From Eubacteriales bacterium (GTDB lineage: Bacteria; Bacillota; Clostridia; Lachnospirales; Lachnospiraceae): a stretch of 46,084 nucleotides of DNA. How positions within the stretch are numbered: the first letter of the stretch is position 1; each line of letters opens with the position of its first letter. This document shows positions 39,365-46,084 of the stretch, one piece after another. The position numbers and the translations under genes are program-made. Under the pieces are notes generated by a model. The model had not been told where the DNA came from. It ran no database searches and saw only the letters and a list, made by a program, of their open reading frames with translations. The DNA lies in contig JAUNJN010000013.1 of the NCBI GenBank assembly GCA_030533235.1, positions 1-46,084 on the forward strand, given 5' to 3'.

Positions 39365-40282
39365 ATGAAACATTTAATTGATCCAACTGATTTGAGTGTA
39401 GAAGAGATCGATGCGATTATGGATCTTGCACTTGATATTATTGACCACAAAGACAAATATTCTGAGGTTTGCAAAGGGAAAAAACTTGCAACTTTATTTT
39501 TTGAACCAAGTACGAGAACGAGACTTAGCTTCGAGGCGGCAATGATGGAGCTGGGAGGTAATGTACTTGGTTTTTCTTCTGCGGATTCCTCCTCTGCAAC
39601 AAAGGGAGAAAGTGTGGGGGATACGGTTCGTGTAGTAAGCTGCTATGCGGATATTATTGCGATGCGTCATCCGAAAGAGGGTGCACCGCACTTCGCATCA
39701 TTTGTATCGGATGTTCCGATTATCAATGCCGGTGACGGTGGACATAATCACCCGACACAGACACTTACGGACCTTTTAACGATTCGAAGAGAAAAGGGAA
39801 GATTAAACAATTTTACAATCGGGTTGTGTGGAGATCTTAAGTTTGGACGTACCGTACATTCGCTCATCAAGGCGCTGTCTCGGTATGAGGGGATTCGATT
39901 TATATTGATTTCACCAAAAGAACTCCGTGTCCCGGATTATATTATCACAGAAGTTTTCGAGAAGAATACAATAGAATATAAGGAAGTTTCCACAATGGAA
40001 GAGGTCATGGATGAGCTTGATATCATCTATATGACACGAGTGCAAAAGGAACGTTTCTTTAACGAAGCGGATTATGTACGGTTGAAGGATACTTACATTC
40101 TTGACAGTGCAAAATTAAAGCAGGCAAAATCGGATCTTGCGATTCTTCATCCGTTGCCGCGTGTCAACGAAATCGCAGTTGAAGTGGATGATGATCCGCG
40201 TGCATGTTATTTCCGCCAGGCGCTAAATGGGAAGTTTGTGCGAATGGCATTGATTATGACGTTGTTGGGGGTGCATGCGTAA
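39365..40282 (+). CDS. pyrB: Aspartate carbamoyltransferase catalytic chain
   Basis: Joins carbamoyl phosphate to aspartate, the second step of pyrimidine synthesis. The 305-residue protein has intact carbamoyl-phosphate motifs [13 protein letters not shown] and HPTQTLTDL and the aspartate-site HPLPRVNEI near the C-terminus. AGGAG (39352-39356) precedes the ATG. The regulatory chain gene follows with no gap, so the enzyme is the allosteric PyrBI type. The other pyr genes are not in the window. Confidence 0.97.
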   Translation: MKHLIDPTDLSVEEIDAIMDLALDIIDHKDKYSEVCKGKKLATLFFEPSTRTRLSFEAAMMELGGNVLGFSSADSSSATKGESVGDTVRVVSCYADIIAMRHPKEGAPHFASFVSDVPIINAGDGGHNHPTQTLTDLLTIRREKGRLNNFTIGLCGDLKFGRTVHSLIKALSRYEGIRFILISPKELRVPDYIITEVFEKNTIEYKEVSTMEEVMDELDIIYMTRVQKERFFNEADYVRLKDTYILDSAKLKQAKSDLAILHPLPRVNEIAVEVDDDPRACYFRQALNGKFVRMALIMTLLGVHA

Positions 40283-40696
40283 ATGAAAATCGATAGTATT
40301 CAAAACGGAATCGTGTTAGATCATATTACTGCCGGAAAAGCGTTGCAGGTATATAATGATCTCGAGCTTAATAAGCTCGATTGCAGTGTAGCGATTTTGC
40401 AAAATGTAAAAAGTAATAAAATGGGAAAAAAAGATATCTTAAAGATTGATCAGGAATATGATGTCAATCTGGATGTGCTCGGATATATTGATCCTGACAT
40501 TACAGTTAGTATTATCAAGGACGGACAGACCGTGGAAAAGAAAAAGCTTGCGCTTCCGATGAAGCTTGTCAATGTAAAAAAATGCAAAAACCCACGCTGC
40601 ATTACATCCATAGAACAGGGAATCCCTCATATTTTTAAGCTTACGGACGAAAAAAATCGTGTGTATCGCTGTATATATTGCGAGGCAGACAAATAA
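40283..40696 (+). CDS. pyrI: Aspartate carbamoyltransferase regulatory chain
   Basis: A 137-residue regulatory subunit that binds nucleotide effectors and links catalytic trimers. The N-terminal nucleotide domain (KIDSIQNGIVLDHITAGKAL) is followed by the C-terminal zinc domain with CKNPRC and CIYC supplying four Cys. Its ATG follows the pyrB stop directly, with the ribosome site GGGGG in the end of pyrB, so the two are translationally coupled. It is slightly shorter than the E. coli protein (about 153). No clear terminator follows. Confidence 0.95.
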   Translation: MKIDSIQNGIVLDHITAGKALQVYNDLELNKLDCSVAILQNVKSNKMGKKDILKIDQEYDVNLDVLGYIDPDITVSIIKDGQTVEKKKLALPMKLVNVKKCKNPRCITSIEQGIPHIFKLTDEKNRVYRCIYCEADK

Positions 40697-40709
40697 GGAA
40701 AATTATTAG

Positions 40710-40737
40710 TTTACATTTTTTCGTATTGTGATATAAT
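40710..40737 (+). promoter_or_regulatory. murA promoter
   Basis: TTTACA (40710-40715), 16-bp spacer, perfect TATAAT (40732-40737). Confidence 0.8.
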
Positions 40738-40771
40738 TTATAAGACTATGTATAATGTCCAGAGGTGTGGA

Positions 40772-42076
40772 ATGGAAAGATATGTAATAAAAGGTGGCGT
40801 AGCCTTGGAGGGTGAGGTAACGATTGCCGGTGCAAAAAATGCGGCACTCGGCATTCTTGCTGCTGCTGTTCTTACCGATGAGGAATGTATTATTGAAAAC
40901 GTTCCGAGCGTTGAGGACACGCGAGTGCTTCTCCGTGCAATCGAAGGGCTCGGTGCCAAAGTAAAATATATAGATGCACACACAGTTTCCATATGTGCCG
41001 GAACAATCCGGGGCGGGGAGGATTTGTGTGTGGACGATATGTACATAAGAAAAATCAGAGCATCCTATTATCTTCTTGGTGCATTGCTTGGCAAGTACCA
41101 TTATGCGGAGGTAGCGTTGCCGGGAGGATGTGAGATCGGTCTTCGTCCGATTGATCAGCATATCAAGGGCTTTGAGGCACTCGGTGCATCCGTGGACATC
41201 GTAAATGGTGGTATGGTACGGGCACAGGCAGAACAGCTGATCGGTCGTCATGTATATATGGATGTTGTCACGGTTGGAGCCACGATTAATATTATGCTGG
41301 CAGCAGTCCTCGCAGAAGGTAAGACAACAATTGAGAACGCTGCGAAGGAGCCGCATATTGTAGATGTTGCAAACTTCCTTAACAGTATGGGTGCCAATAT
41401 TAAGGGTGCCGGTACTGATGTGATTCGTATTCGTGGTGTACAAAAGCTGAAGGGTACAGAATATTCGATTATTCCGGACCAGATTGAGGCCGGTACATTT
41501 ATGACGATGGCCGCCGCTACGGGCGGAAATGTACTTATCAAAAATGTAATTCCAAAGCATTTGGAGGCAATTTCTTCCAAGCTCAATGAAATCGGCGCAC
41601 ATGTCCTTGAGTATGATGATTCGGTTCGGGTTATGGCAGACGGACGATTAAAATCGACACAGATTAAAACGCTTCCGTATCCGGGATTTCCAACGGATAT
41701 GCAACCGCAGATGGCGGTTACACTTGCACTTTCTCAAGGAACGAGTATTATTACAGAAAGTATTTTCGAAAATCGATTTAAATACGTGAATGAATTATCC
41801 CGTATGGGTGCCCGTATTAAGGTTGAGGGCAATTCTGCGGTAATTAACGGTATTGAAAGTTACACGGGAGCCAATTTGGTAGCACCGGATTTGCGCGCAG
41901 GAGCAGCGCTTGTAATTGCGGCACTTGCGGCAGAGGGCTTTAGTACGGTGGAGGATATCAAATATATTCTTCGCGGATATGAGGATTTTGATGGGAAGAT
42001 ACGAGCGCTTGGCGGTAAGATTGAGCTTGTAGATTCAGATAAAGAGCTTCAAAAATTTAAACTTAGGGTCGGTTAA
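40772..42076 (+). CDS. murA: UDP-N-acetylglucosamine 1-carboxyvinyltransferase
   Basis: First committed step of peptidoglycan synthesis: transfers enolpyruvate from PEP to UDP-GlcNAc. The start at 40772 has AGAGGTG (40761-40767) 4 nt upstream; the ATG at 40748 lies near the transcription start and lacks a ribosome site. The 434-residue protein has AGAKNAAL (the conserved Lys-Asn pair) and the active-site Cys120 in LPGGCEIGLRP, so it should be sensitive to fosfomycin. The C-terminus has DLRAGAALVIAALAAEG. It could be either of the two MurA paralogues common in Firmicutes. Confidence 0.96.
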   Translation: MERYVIKGGVALEGEVTIAGAKNAALGILAAAVLTDEECIIENVPSVEDTRVLLRAIEGLGAKVKYIDAHTVSICAGTIRGGEDLCVDDMYIRKIRASYYLLGALLGKYHYAEVALPGGCEIGLRPIDQHIKGFEALGASVDIVNGGMVRAQAEQLIGRHVYMDVVTVGATINIMLAAVLAEGKTTIENAAKEPHIVDVANFLNSMGANIKGAGTDVIRIRGVQKLKGTEYSIIPDQIEAGTFMTMAAATGGNVLIKNVIPKHLEAISSKLNEIGAHVLEYDDSVRVMADGRLKSTQIKTLPYPGFPTDMQPQMAVTLALSQGTSIITESIFENRFKYVNELSRMGARIKVEGNSAVINGIESYTGANLVAPDLRAGAALVIAALAAEGFSTVEDIKYILRGYEDFDGKIRALGGKIELVDSDKELQKFKLRVG

Positions 42077-42094
42077 CGGGCGGCCCTTTGTTTC
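42065..42094 (+). terminator. Probable murA terminator
   Basis: A 7-bp stem with one G-U pair (42065-42071 with 42081-42087) spans the murA stop codon and is followed by a T-rich tract. The hairpin is short, so it may be leaky into metG. Confidence 0.55.
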
Positions 42095-42125
42095 ATTATT
42101 ACATAATTGTTAGGAGGGGGAAGTT

Positions 42126-44120
42126 TTGGCAAAGAAACCATACTATATTACAACAGCGATTGCATATACATCCGGCAAGCCACACATCGGAAATACTTAC
42201 GAGATTGTGCTTGCAGACAGTATTGCAAGATACAAAAGATTTGTCGGATATGACGTACGTTTCCAGACGGGTACGGACGAGCACGGACAGAAGATTGAGA
42301 TTAAGGCATTTGAAAATCTGTCGACACCAAAGGAATTTGTAGATGAGACATCGGCAGAAATCAAGCGTATTTGGGATTTGATGAACACGTCTTATGACAA
42401 GTTCATTCGTACAACTGATCCTGCACATGAAAAGCAGGTTCAGAAGATATTTAAAAAATTGTATGATCAGGGAGATATTTACAAGGGTGAATACGAGGGT
42501 ATGTATTGTACACCTTGTGAGTCGTTTTTTACATCGTCTCAGCTTGTTGACGGCAAATGTCCGGATTGTGGAAGAGAAGTCCAGCCGGCGAAGGAAGAGG
42601 CGTATTTCTTCAAGCTTAGTAAATATGCGGATCGTTTGATTGAGCATATTAACAATAATCCTGATTTTATTCAGCCGGAGTCTCGTAAAAATGAAATGAT
42701 GAACAATTTCCTTCTTCCGGGATTACAGGATTTATGTGTTTCAAGAACATCCTTCAAGTGGGGAATTCCTGTAGACTTTGATCCGGGACATGTTGTATAT
42801 GTTTGGATTGATGCATTGTCAAACTACATCACAGGACTTGACTTTGATATGGATGGCAATTCAGGAGAGCTATATAACCGTTACTGGCCGGCGGATCTAC
42901 ATTTGATTGGTAAGGATATCTTAAGATTCCATACGATTTATTGGCCGATTATGTTGATGGCACTCGGACTTCCGCTTCCGAAGCAGGTATTCGGACATCC
43001 ATGGTTGATTCAGAGTGATGGAAAGATGAGTAAATCCAAGGGAAATGTTATCTATGCAGATGACATGGTAGAGTTCTTCGGTGTAGATGCTGTGAGATTC
43101 TTCCTGTTACATGAGATGCCGTTTGAAAATGATGGTGTGATTTCATGGGATTTAGTAATTGAGAGAATTAATTCCGAGCTTGCCAATACCCTCGGTAATC
43201 TTGTAAATCGCACGGTTTCAATGTCGAACAAGTATTTTGACGGTGTTGTTCGTAATGCCGGTGTGACTGAGCCGGTTGACGATGAGTTGAAGACACTTGT
43301 AATTGATACACGTCTTAGGGTAAATACCTGCATGGACAAGCTTCGGGTTGCAGATGCGATAACAGAAATCTTTGCATTGTTTAAAAGATGCAATAAGTAT
43401 ATTGATGAGACAATGCCGTGGGCACTTGCAAAGGATGAGACGAAGGCGGATCGGTTAAATACGGTTCTCTATAATCTGGTAGAGAGTATTGTAGTTGGTG
43501 CAACCTTGCTTGCTCCGTTTATGCCGGAGACATCGGAAAAGATTTTAAAGCAGTTAAATGCCGAGAAACGTAAGGTAACAGAGCTTTCTGCATTTGGTCT
43601 TTATCCTTCCGGAACGAAGGTTACCGATACACCGGAAATCTTATTTGCACGTATTGATGCACCGGTGATGTTAGCTGAGATTGAAAAGAAGTTCCCTGCA
43701 AAGGAGGAAGAACCGGAGGAAACAAAGCCGAAGGTAGCAAAGAAAACAGCACAGGCACCGGTTGAGATTCCTACTGTGGATGCGGTTGTTAAAGAAGAAA
43801 TTTCGATTGACGAGTTTGATAAAATGCAGTTGCAGATCGGTGAGATAATTGCATGTGAAGCGGTTGCAAAATCCAAAAAGCTTCTTTGCTCGCAGGTTGC
43901 AGTTCAAGGGAAGACATTACAAATCGTATCCGGAATTAAAAATTATTACAGCCCGGAAGAGATGGTTGGTAAAAAGGTTGTTGTTATTACCAATTTAAAA
44001 CCTACAAAATTAGCGGGTGTGCTTTCTGAAGGTATGCTTTTGTGTGCGGAGGATTTCGATGGAAATCTGGCGCTTTTGACAGCAGAAAAGGATATGCCGG
44101 CAGGTGCGCTTATCAGTTAA
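42126..44120 (+). CDS. metG: Methionyl-tRNA synthetase, TTG start
   Basis: Charges tRNA-Met. The TTG at 42126 is the start because AGGAGGGGG (42112-42120) lies 5 nt upstream and the protein then begins with the expected AKKPYYITTAIAY; the next in-frame ATG is deep inside the catalytic domain. The 664-residue protein has HIGN as its HIGH motif, a zinc knuckle (CTPCE and CPDCG), KMSKS within DGKMSKSKGN, the anticodon-binding domain, a Lys/Glu/Pro linker at about 525-560 and a C-terminal Trbp111-type tRNA-binding domain. This is the standard clostridial form. No T-box leader is seen. Confidence 0.97.
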   Translation: MAKKPYYITTAIAYTSGKPHIGNTYEIVLADSIARYKRFVGYDVRFQTGTDEHGQKIEIKAFENLSTPKEFVDETSAEIKRIWDLMNTSYDKFIRTTDPAHEKQVQKIFKKLYDQGDIYKGEYEGMYCTPCESFFTSSQLVDGKCPDCGREVQPAKEEAYFFKLSKYADRLIEHINNNPDFIQPESRKNEMMNNFLLPGLQDLCVSRTSFKWGIPVDFDPGHVVYVWIDALSNYITGLDFDMDGNSGELYNRYWPADLHLIGKDILRFHTIYWPIMLMALGLPLPKQVFGHPWLIQSDGKMSKSKGNVIYADDMVEFFGVDAVRFFLLHEMPFENDGVISWDLVIERINSELANTLGNLVNRTVSMSNKYFDGVVRNAGVTEPVDDELKTLVIDTRLRVNTCMDKLRVADAITEIFALFKRCNKYIDETMPWALAKDETKADRLNTVLYNLVESIVVGATLLAPFMPETSEKILKQLNAEKRKVTELSAFGLYPSGTKVTDTPEILFARIDAPVMLAEIEKKFPAKEEEPEETKPKVAKKTAQAPVEIPTVDAVVKEEISIDEFDKMQLQIGEIIACEAVAKSKKLLCSQVAVQGKTLQIVSGIKNYYSPEEMVGKKVVVITNLKPTKLAGVLSEGMLLCAEDFDGNLALLTAEKDMPAGALIS

Positions 44121-44125
44121 AAAAG

Positions 44126-44165
44126 AAAAGAGGACAGAGAATGAATAATCTGTCCTCTTTTTCTT
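44126..44165 (+). terminator. metG terminator
   Basis: A 13-bp perfect stem (44126-44138 with 44149-44161), a 10-nt loop and a T-run. Confidence 0.9.
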
Positions 44166-44207
44166 ATAAAGATTCGAGGGTCAAAATCAGATATAGGAGG
44201 CTATAGC

Positions 44208-45224
44208 ATGAAAGTATTATTAATTGGCGGAACCGGTACAATCAGTATGGCAATTACGAGGCAGCTTGTCAAAGCGCAGCATGAGGTGTGGTTGATAAAT
44301 CGTGGGAATCGTACGGAGGAACTGCCGGAAGGCGTGAATGTAATTGTTGCGGACATAAGCGAGGAAGCTGCGACGAAGGAAAAACTCGGAGAGATGCAAT
44401 TTGATGTAGTATGTGAGTTTATTGGATTTGTAAGAGCGCAGCTTGAGCGTGATTACCGGCTTTTTGCAGGACGGACGCGCCAGTATATGTATATTAGTTC
44501 TGCGTCGGCATATCAAAAGCCGCTTGTGAATTATGTGATTAATGAAGGAACTCCACTTGCCAATCCGTATTGGGAATATTCAAGAAACAAGATTGATTGT
44601 GAGGCTTATTTGATGGAACGGTATCGTGAAGATGGATTTCCGATTACGATTGTTCGTCCAAGCCATACCTATGATGAGCGTTCGATTCCGCTTGGTGTTC
44701 ATGGAAATTACGGCAGCTGGCAGGTGGTAAAACGAATGCTGGAAGGGAAACCGGTTATTGTACATGGGGACGGAACCTCTCTATGGACGATGACACATAA
44801 TACGGATTTTGCAAAGGGCTTTATTGGACTTATGGGAAATGCGCATGCCATTGGGGAAGCATTTCAGATTACGTCAGATGAAAGTCTTACCTGGAATCAG
44901 ATTTATCAGGCGATTGCGGATGCGCTCGGTGTTTCATGGACGCCGTACTATGTTCCGTCTGATTTTTTGGATGCAGTCAGTGATTACGATTTTTGCGGAA
45001 GTCTTGTAGGGGATAAGGCAAACAGCGTTGTGTTTGATAACAAAAAATTAAAGCGTGCCGTGCCGGGGTATGCGGCAACGATACGCTTTGATCAAGGAAT
45101 TCGTAAAACAGTTTCATATGTGATGTCGCATCCGGAATGTCAGAGAAACGATCCGGAATTTGACGCATGGTGTGACAAGGTAATCGACGCTTTGGAGACT
45201 GCGAAAAAATCGCTTCAAAAATAA
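44208..45224 (+). CDS. NAD-dependent epimerase/dehydratase (extended SDR)
   Basis: A 338-residue nucleotide-sugar-type oxidoreductase. The N-terminal Rossmann motif is GGTGTIS (8-14), followed by INRGNR. The catalytic YxxxK is Tyr-Ser-Arg-Asn-Lys in WEYSRNK, with a preceding SSASAY. AGGAGG (44195-44200) precedes the ATG. The substrate cannot be read from the sequence; the fold is shared with UDP-sugar epimerases and with plant-type isoflavone/mRNA-binding relatives. It stands alone, convergent with a lipoprotein gene. Confidence 0.85.
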   Translation: MKVLLIGGTGTISMAITRQLVKAQHEVWLINRGNRTEELPEGVNVIVADISEEAATKEKLGEMQFDVVCEFIGFVRAQLERDYRLFAGRTRQYMYISSASAYQKPLVNYVINEGTPLANPYWEYSRNKIDCEAYLMERYREDGFPITIVRPSHTYDERSIPLGVHGNYGSWQVVKRMLEGKPVIVHGDGTSLWTMTHNTDFAKGFIGLMGNAHAIGEAFQITSDESLTWNQIYQAIADALGVSWTPYYVPSDFLDAVSDYDFCGSLVGDKANSVVFDNKKLKRAVPGYAATIRFDQGIRKTVSYVMSHPECQRNDPEFDAWCDKVIDALETAKKSLQK

Positions 45225-45248
45225 ATGAAGCAAAGGCTTCGATTTATT
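45220..45248. terminator. Hairpin shared by the epimerase and lipoprotein genes
   Basis: A 12-bp stem with one bulged base (45220-45231 with 45236-45248) overlaps both stop codons. The T-rich tail is better on the minus strand. Confidence 0.6.
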
Positions 45249-45921
45249 CTTCCGGATTAGCCGGTTTGCCTGCTGCAATCATAGCAGCATCAATTGCCTG
45301 AAAGTCAGCATCACTAATATAAAAGGAGTTGCCGTCCTCGATGATTTCAACCGTAATTGTCACGGGGTCGGCATATTTTACATCGATGTATGCGGTATTT
45401 AGAATGTTAAGCAGGCCGGTTGAAAATTCCGTTTCGTATTGTTCCAATGTGTAAGAATTGTAATCTCCGTTTTGAACTCCGGTATTAAAATCCGACACGT
45501 AGTTATACACATCGTCATAGGTTTGATTGAAAATATCAATCGGGTAGATAGTGACATCCACAAAATAGGTATCGCCATTTTGATACGGGGCTGATACAGA
45601 GTAGTTGACCTTACTGTAAATGTTCTTTGCAAGCTTCACATATTCATCGCGCATCGTAGATGCATCTGAGAGTGTGACGTTGTAATATGAGATAATCTGG
45701 TCGGCAAAATACTCCATGTTGGATTCATAAAGAGCCTCGGCATCCTGTTTTGAGGCTCCGGTATCCTTGTAGTCGTCACCGGCACCCAGATAATTGATTG
45801 CAATCAGACTCTTGACATAGTTTTTGTAGTGGTTTTTACCTTTGTCCTTACAGGCAGTAAGAGAAAAAAGCATAACAACGCTCATAACAAGGAGCACTTT
45901 TTTTGTGTTTTGATTGTTCAT
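45244..45921 (-). CDS. Lipoprotein of unknown function
   Basis: A 225-residue secreted lipoprotein. The signal peptide (residues 1-23) ends in the lipobox LTAC with Cys24. The mature part is acidic and Tyr/Asn-rich, with predicted helices at the start and beta strands at about 110-215 (VSAPYQNGDTYFVDVTIYPI, then DPVTITVEIIED). I do not recognise a named family. AAAGGA lies 8 nt before the ATG on the minus strand, and a good promoter lies upstream. A 6-bp perfect hairpin lies in its leader. Confidence 0.8.
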   Translation of the reverse strand: MNNQNTKKVLLVMSVVMLFSLTACKDKGKNHYKNYVKSLIAINYLGAGDDYKDTGASKQDAEALYESNMEYFADQIISYYNVTLSDASTMRDEYVKLAKNIYSKVNYSVSAPYQNGDTYFVDVTIYPIDIFNQTYDDVYNYVSDFNTGVQNGDYNSYTLEQYETEFSTGLLNILNTAYIDVKYADPVTITVEIIEDGNSFYISDADFQAIDAAMIAAGKPANPEE

Positions 45922-45939
45922 TGAATAAATCCTTTCATG

Positions 45940-45955
45940 GGATGCTTGCGCATCC
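45940..45955 (-). other. Short hairpin in the lipoprotein mRNA leader
   Basis: GGATGC-TTGC-GCATCC is a perfect 6-bp stem with a 4-nt loop, located between promoter and ribosome site. It may stabilise the 5' end of the message or bind a regulator; nothing more can be said. Confidence 0.5.
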
Positions 45956-45971
45956 TTCCTTTATTTTGACT

Positions 45972-46000
45972 ATTATAAAGGATATTTTCGAAATAAACAA
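45972..46000 (-). promoter_or_regulatory. Promoter of the lipoprotein gene
   Basis: On the minus strand TTGTTT (45995-46000), 17-bp spacer and perfect TATAAT (45972-45977). Confidence 0.8.
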
Positions 46001-46084
46001 TAGAACAAAGTAAAATGGATAAAAAAAGCTGTGTATATTAGTCAATGATGTGATACCTGATTCTTAAAAATAAAAGAACCGGTA

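Noticed and set aside
40706-41602. A 298-codon open frame on the minus strand
   Set aside because: It lies antisense to the well-supported murA gene, has no ribosome site and no recognisable protein pattern; it is a by-product of murA codon use.

Overview
The window reads as a chromosomal stretch from a low-to-moderate G+C Firmicute, most likely a motile, fibre-degrading member of the Lachnospiraceae (Roseburia/Agathobacter/Butyrivibrio-like). The grounds are: a cell-surface GH10 xylanase with carbohydrate-binding domains, a GH94 cellobiose phosphorylase, a flagellin-FliS block, strong AGGAGG ribosome sites, clostridial gene neighbours (SpoIID-SpoIIQ, pyrB-pyrI), an S-box in front of metK, and many short lipoproteins and membrane-anchored proteins of clostridial type. 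The genus is inferred from gene content and not proven.

Layout. 1-4.2 kb: a 5'-truncated membrane-anchored surface protein with 36-bp repeats, aroD, and a convergent Gfo/Idh/MocA oxidoreductase sharing a bidirectional terminator. 4.4-7.5 kb: the GH10 xylanase, ended by a 29-bp perfect hairpin. 7.5-13.3 kb: ileS and glgP as a likely operon. 13.3-15.2 kb: a shortened SpoIID-like gene, a SpoIIQ-like gene behind a close match to a sigma-F promoter, and a PerR-type Fur regulator with its own operator. 15.3-17.5 kb: a PAS-GGDEF-EAL protein and acpP. 17.5-21.4 kb: an agr-like peptide quorum-sensing locus, with kinase, LytTR regulator and XRE regulator on the minus strand, and the pro-peptide, AgrB protease and a candidate small RNA on the plus strand. 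21.4-23.9 kb: cellobiose phosphorylase.

24-31.7 kb: a DUF4358-like lipoprotein, a small Ig-like protein, a G5-M23 cell-wall peptidase with a WalR-like box, a 968-residue protein of unknown function, flagellin, FliS and a HIT-family hydrolase. 31.8-36.3 kb: an LCP-family cell-wall ligase, an NptA/PhoU-type Na/phosphate transporter and UDP-galactopyranose mutase. 36.3-40.7 kb: SAM-I riboswitch, metK, an atypical carbamoyltransferase, a small membrane protein and pyrB-pyrI. 40.7-46.1 kb: murA, metG, an NAD-dependent epimerase/dehydratase and a minus-strand lipoprotein.

How the parts work together. The xylanase frees xylo-oligosaccharides at the surface. Cellobiose phosphorylase and glycogen phosphorylase make sugar 1-phosphates in the cytoplasm. 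The cell-envelope genes (murA, LCP, glf, M23-G5) are scattered among housekeeping genes. The most distinctive points are the agr-like system, whose pro-peptide has no cysteine and so would need a serine-lactone rather than a thiolactone ring; the degenerate SpoIID/SpoIIQ pair; and a carbamoyltransferase paralogue whose ornithine-recognition residues are changed. I saw no tRNA, rRNA, CRISPR array, insertion sequence or phage gene.
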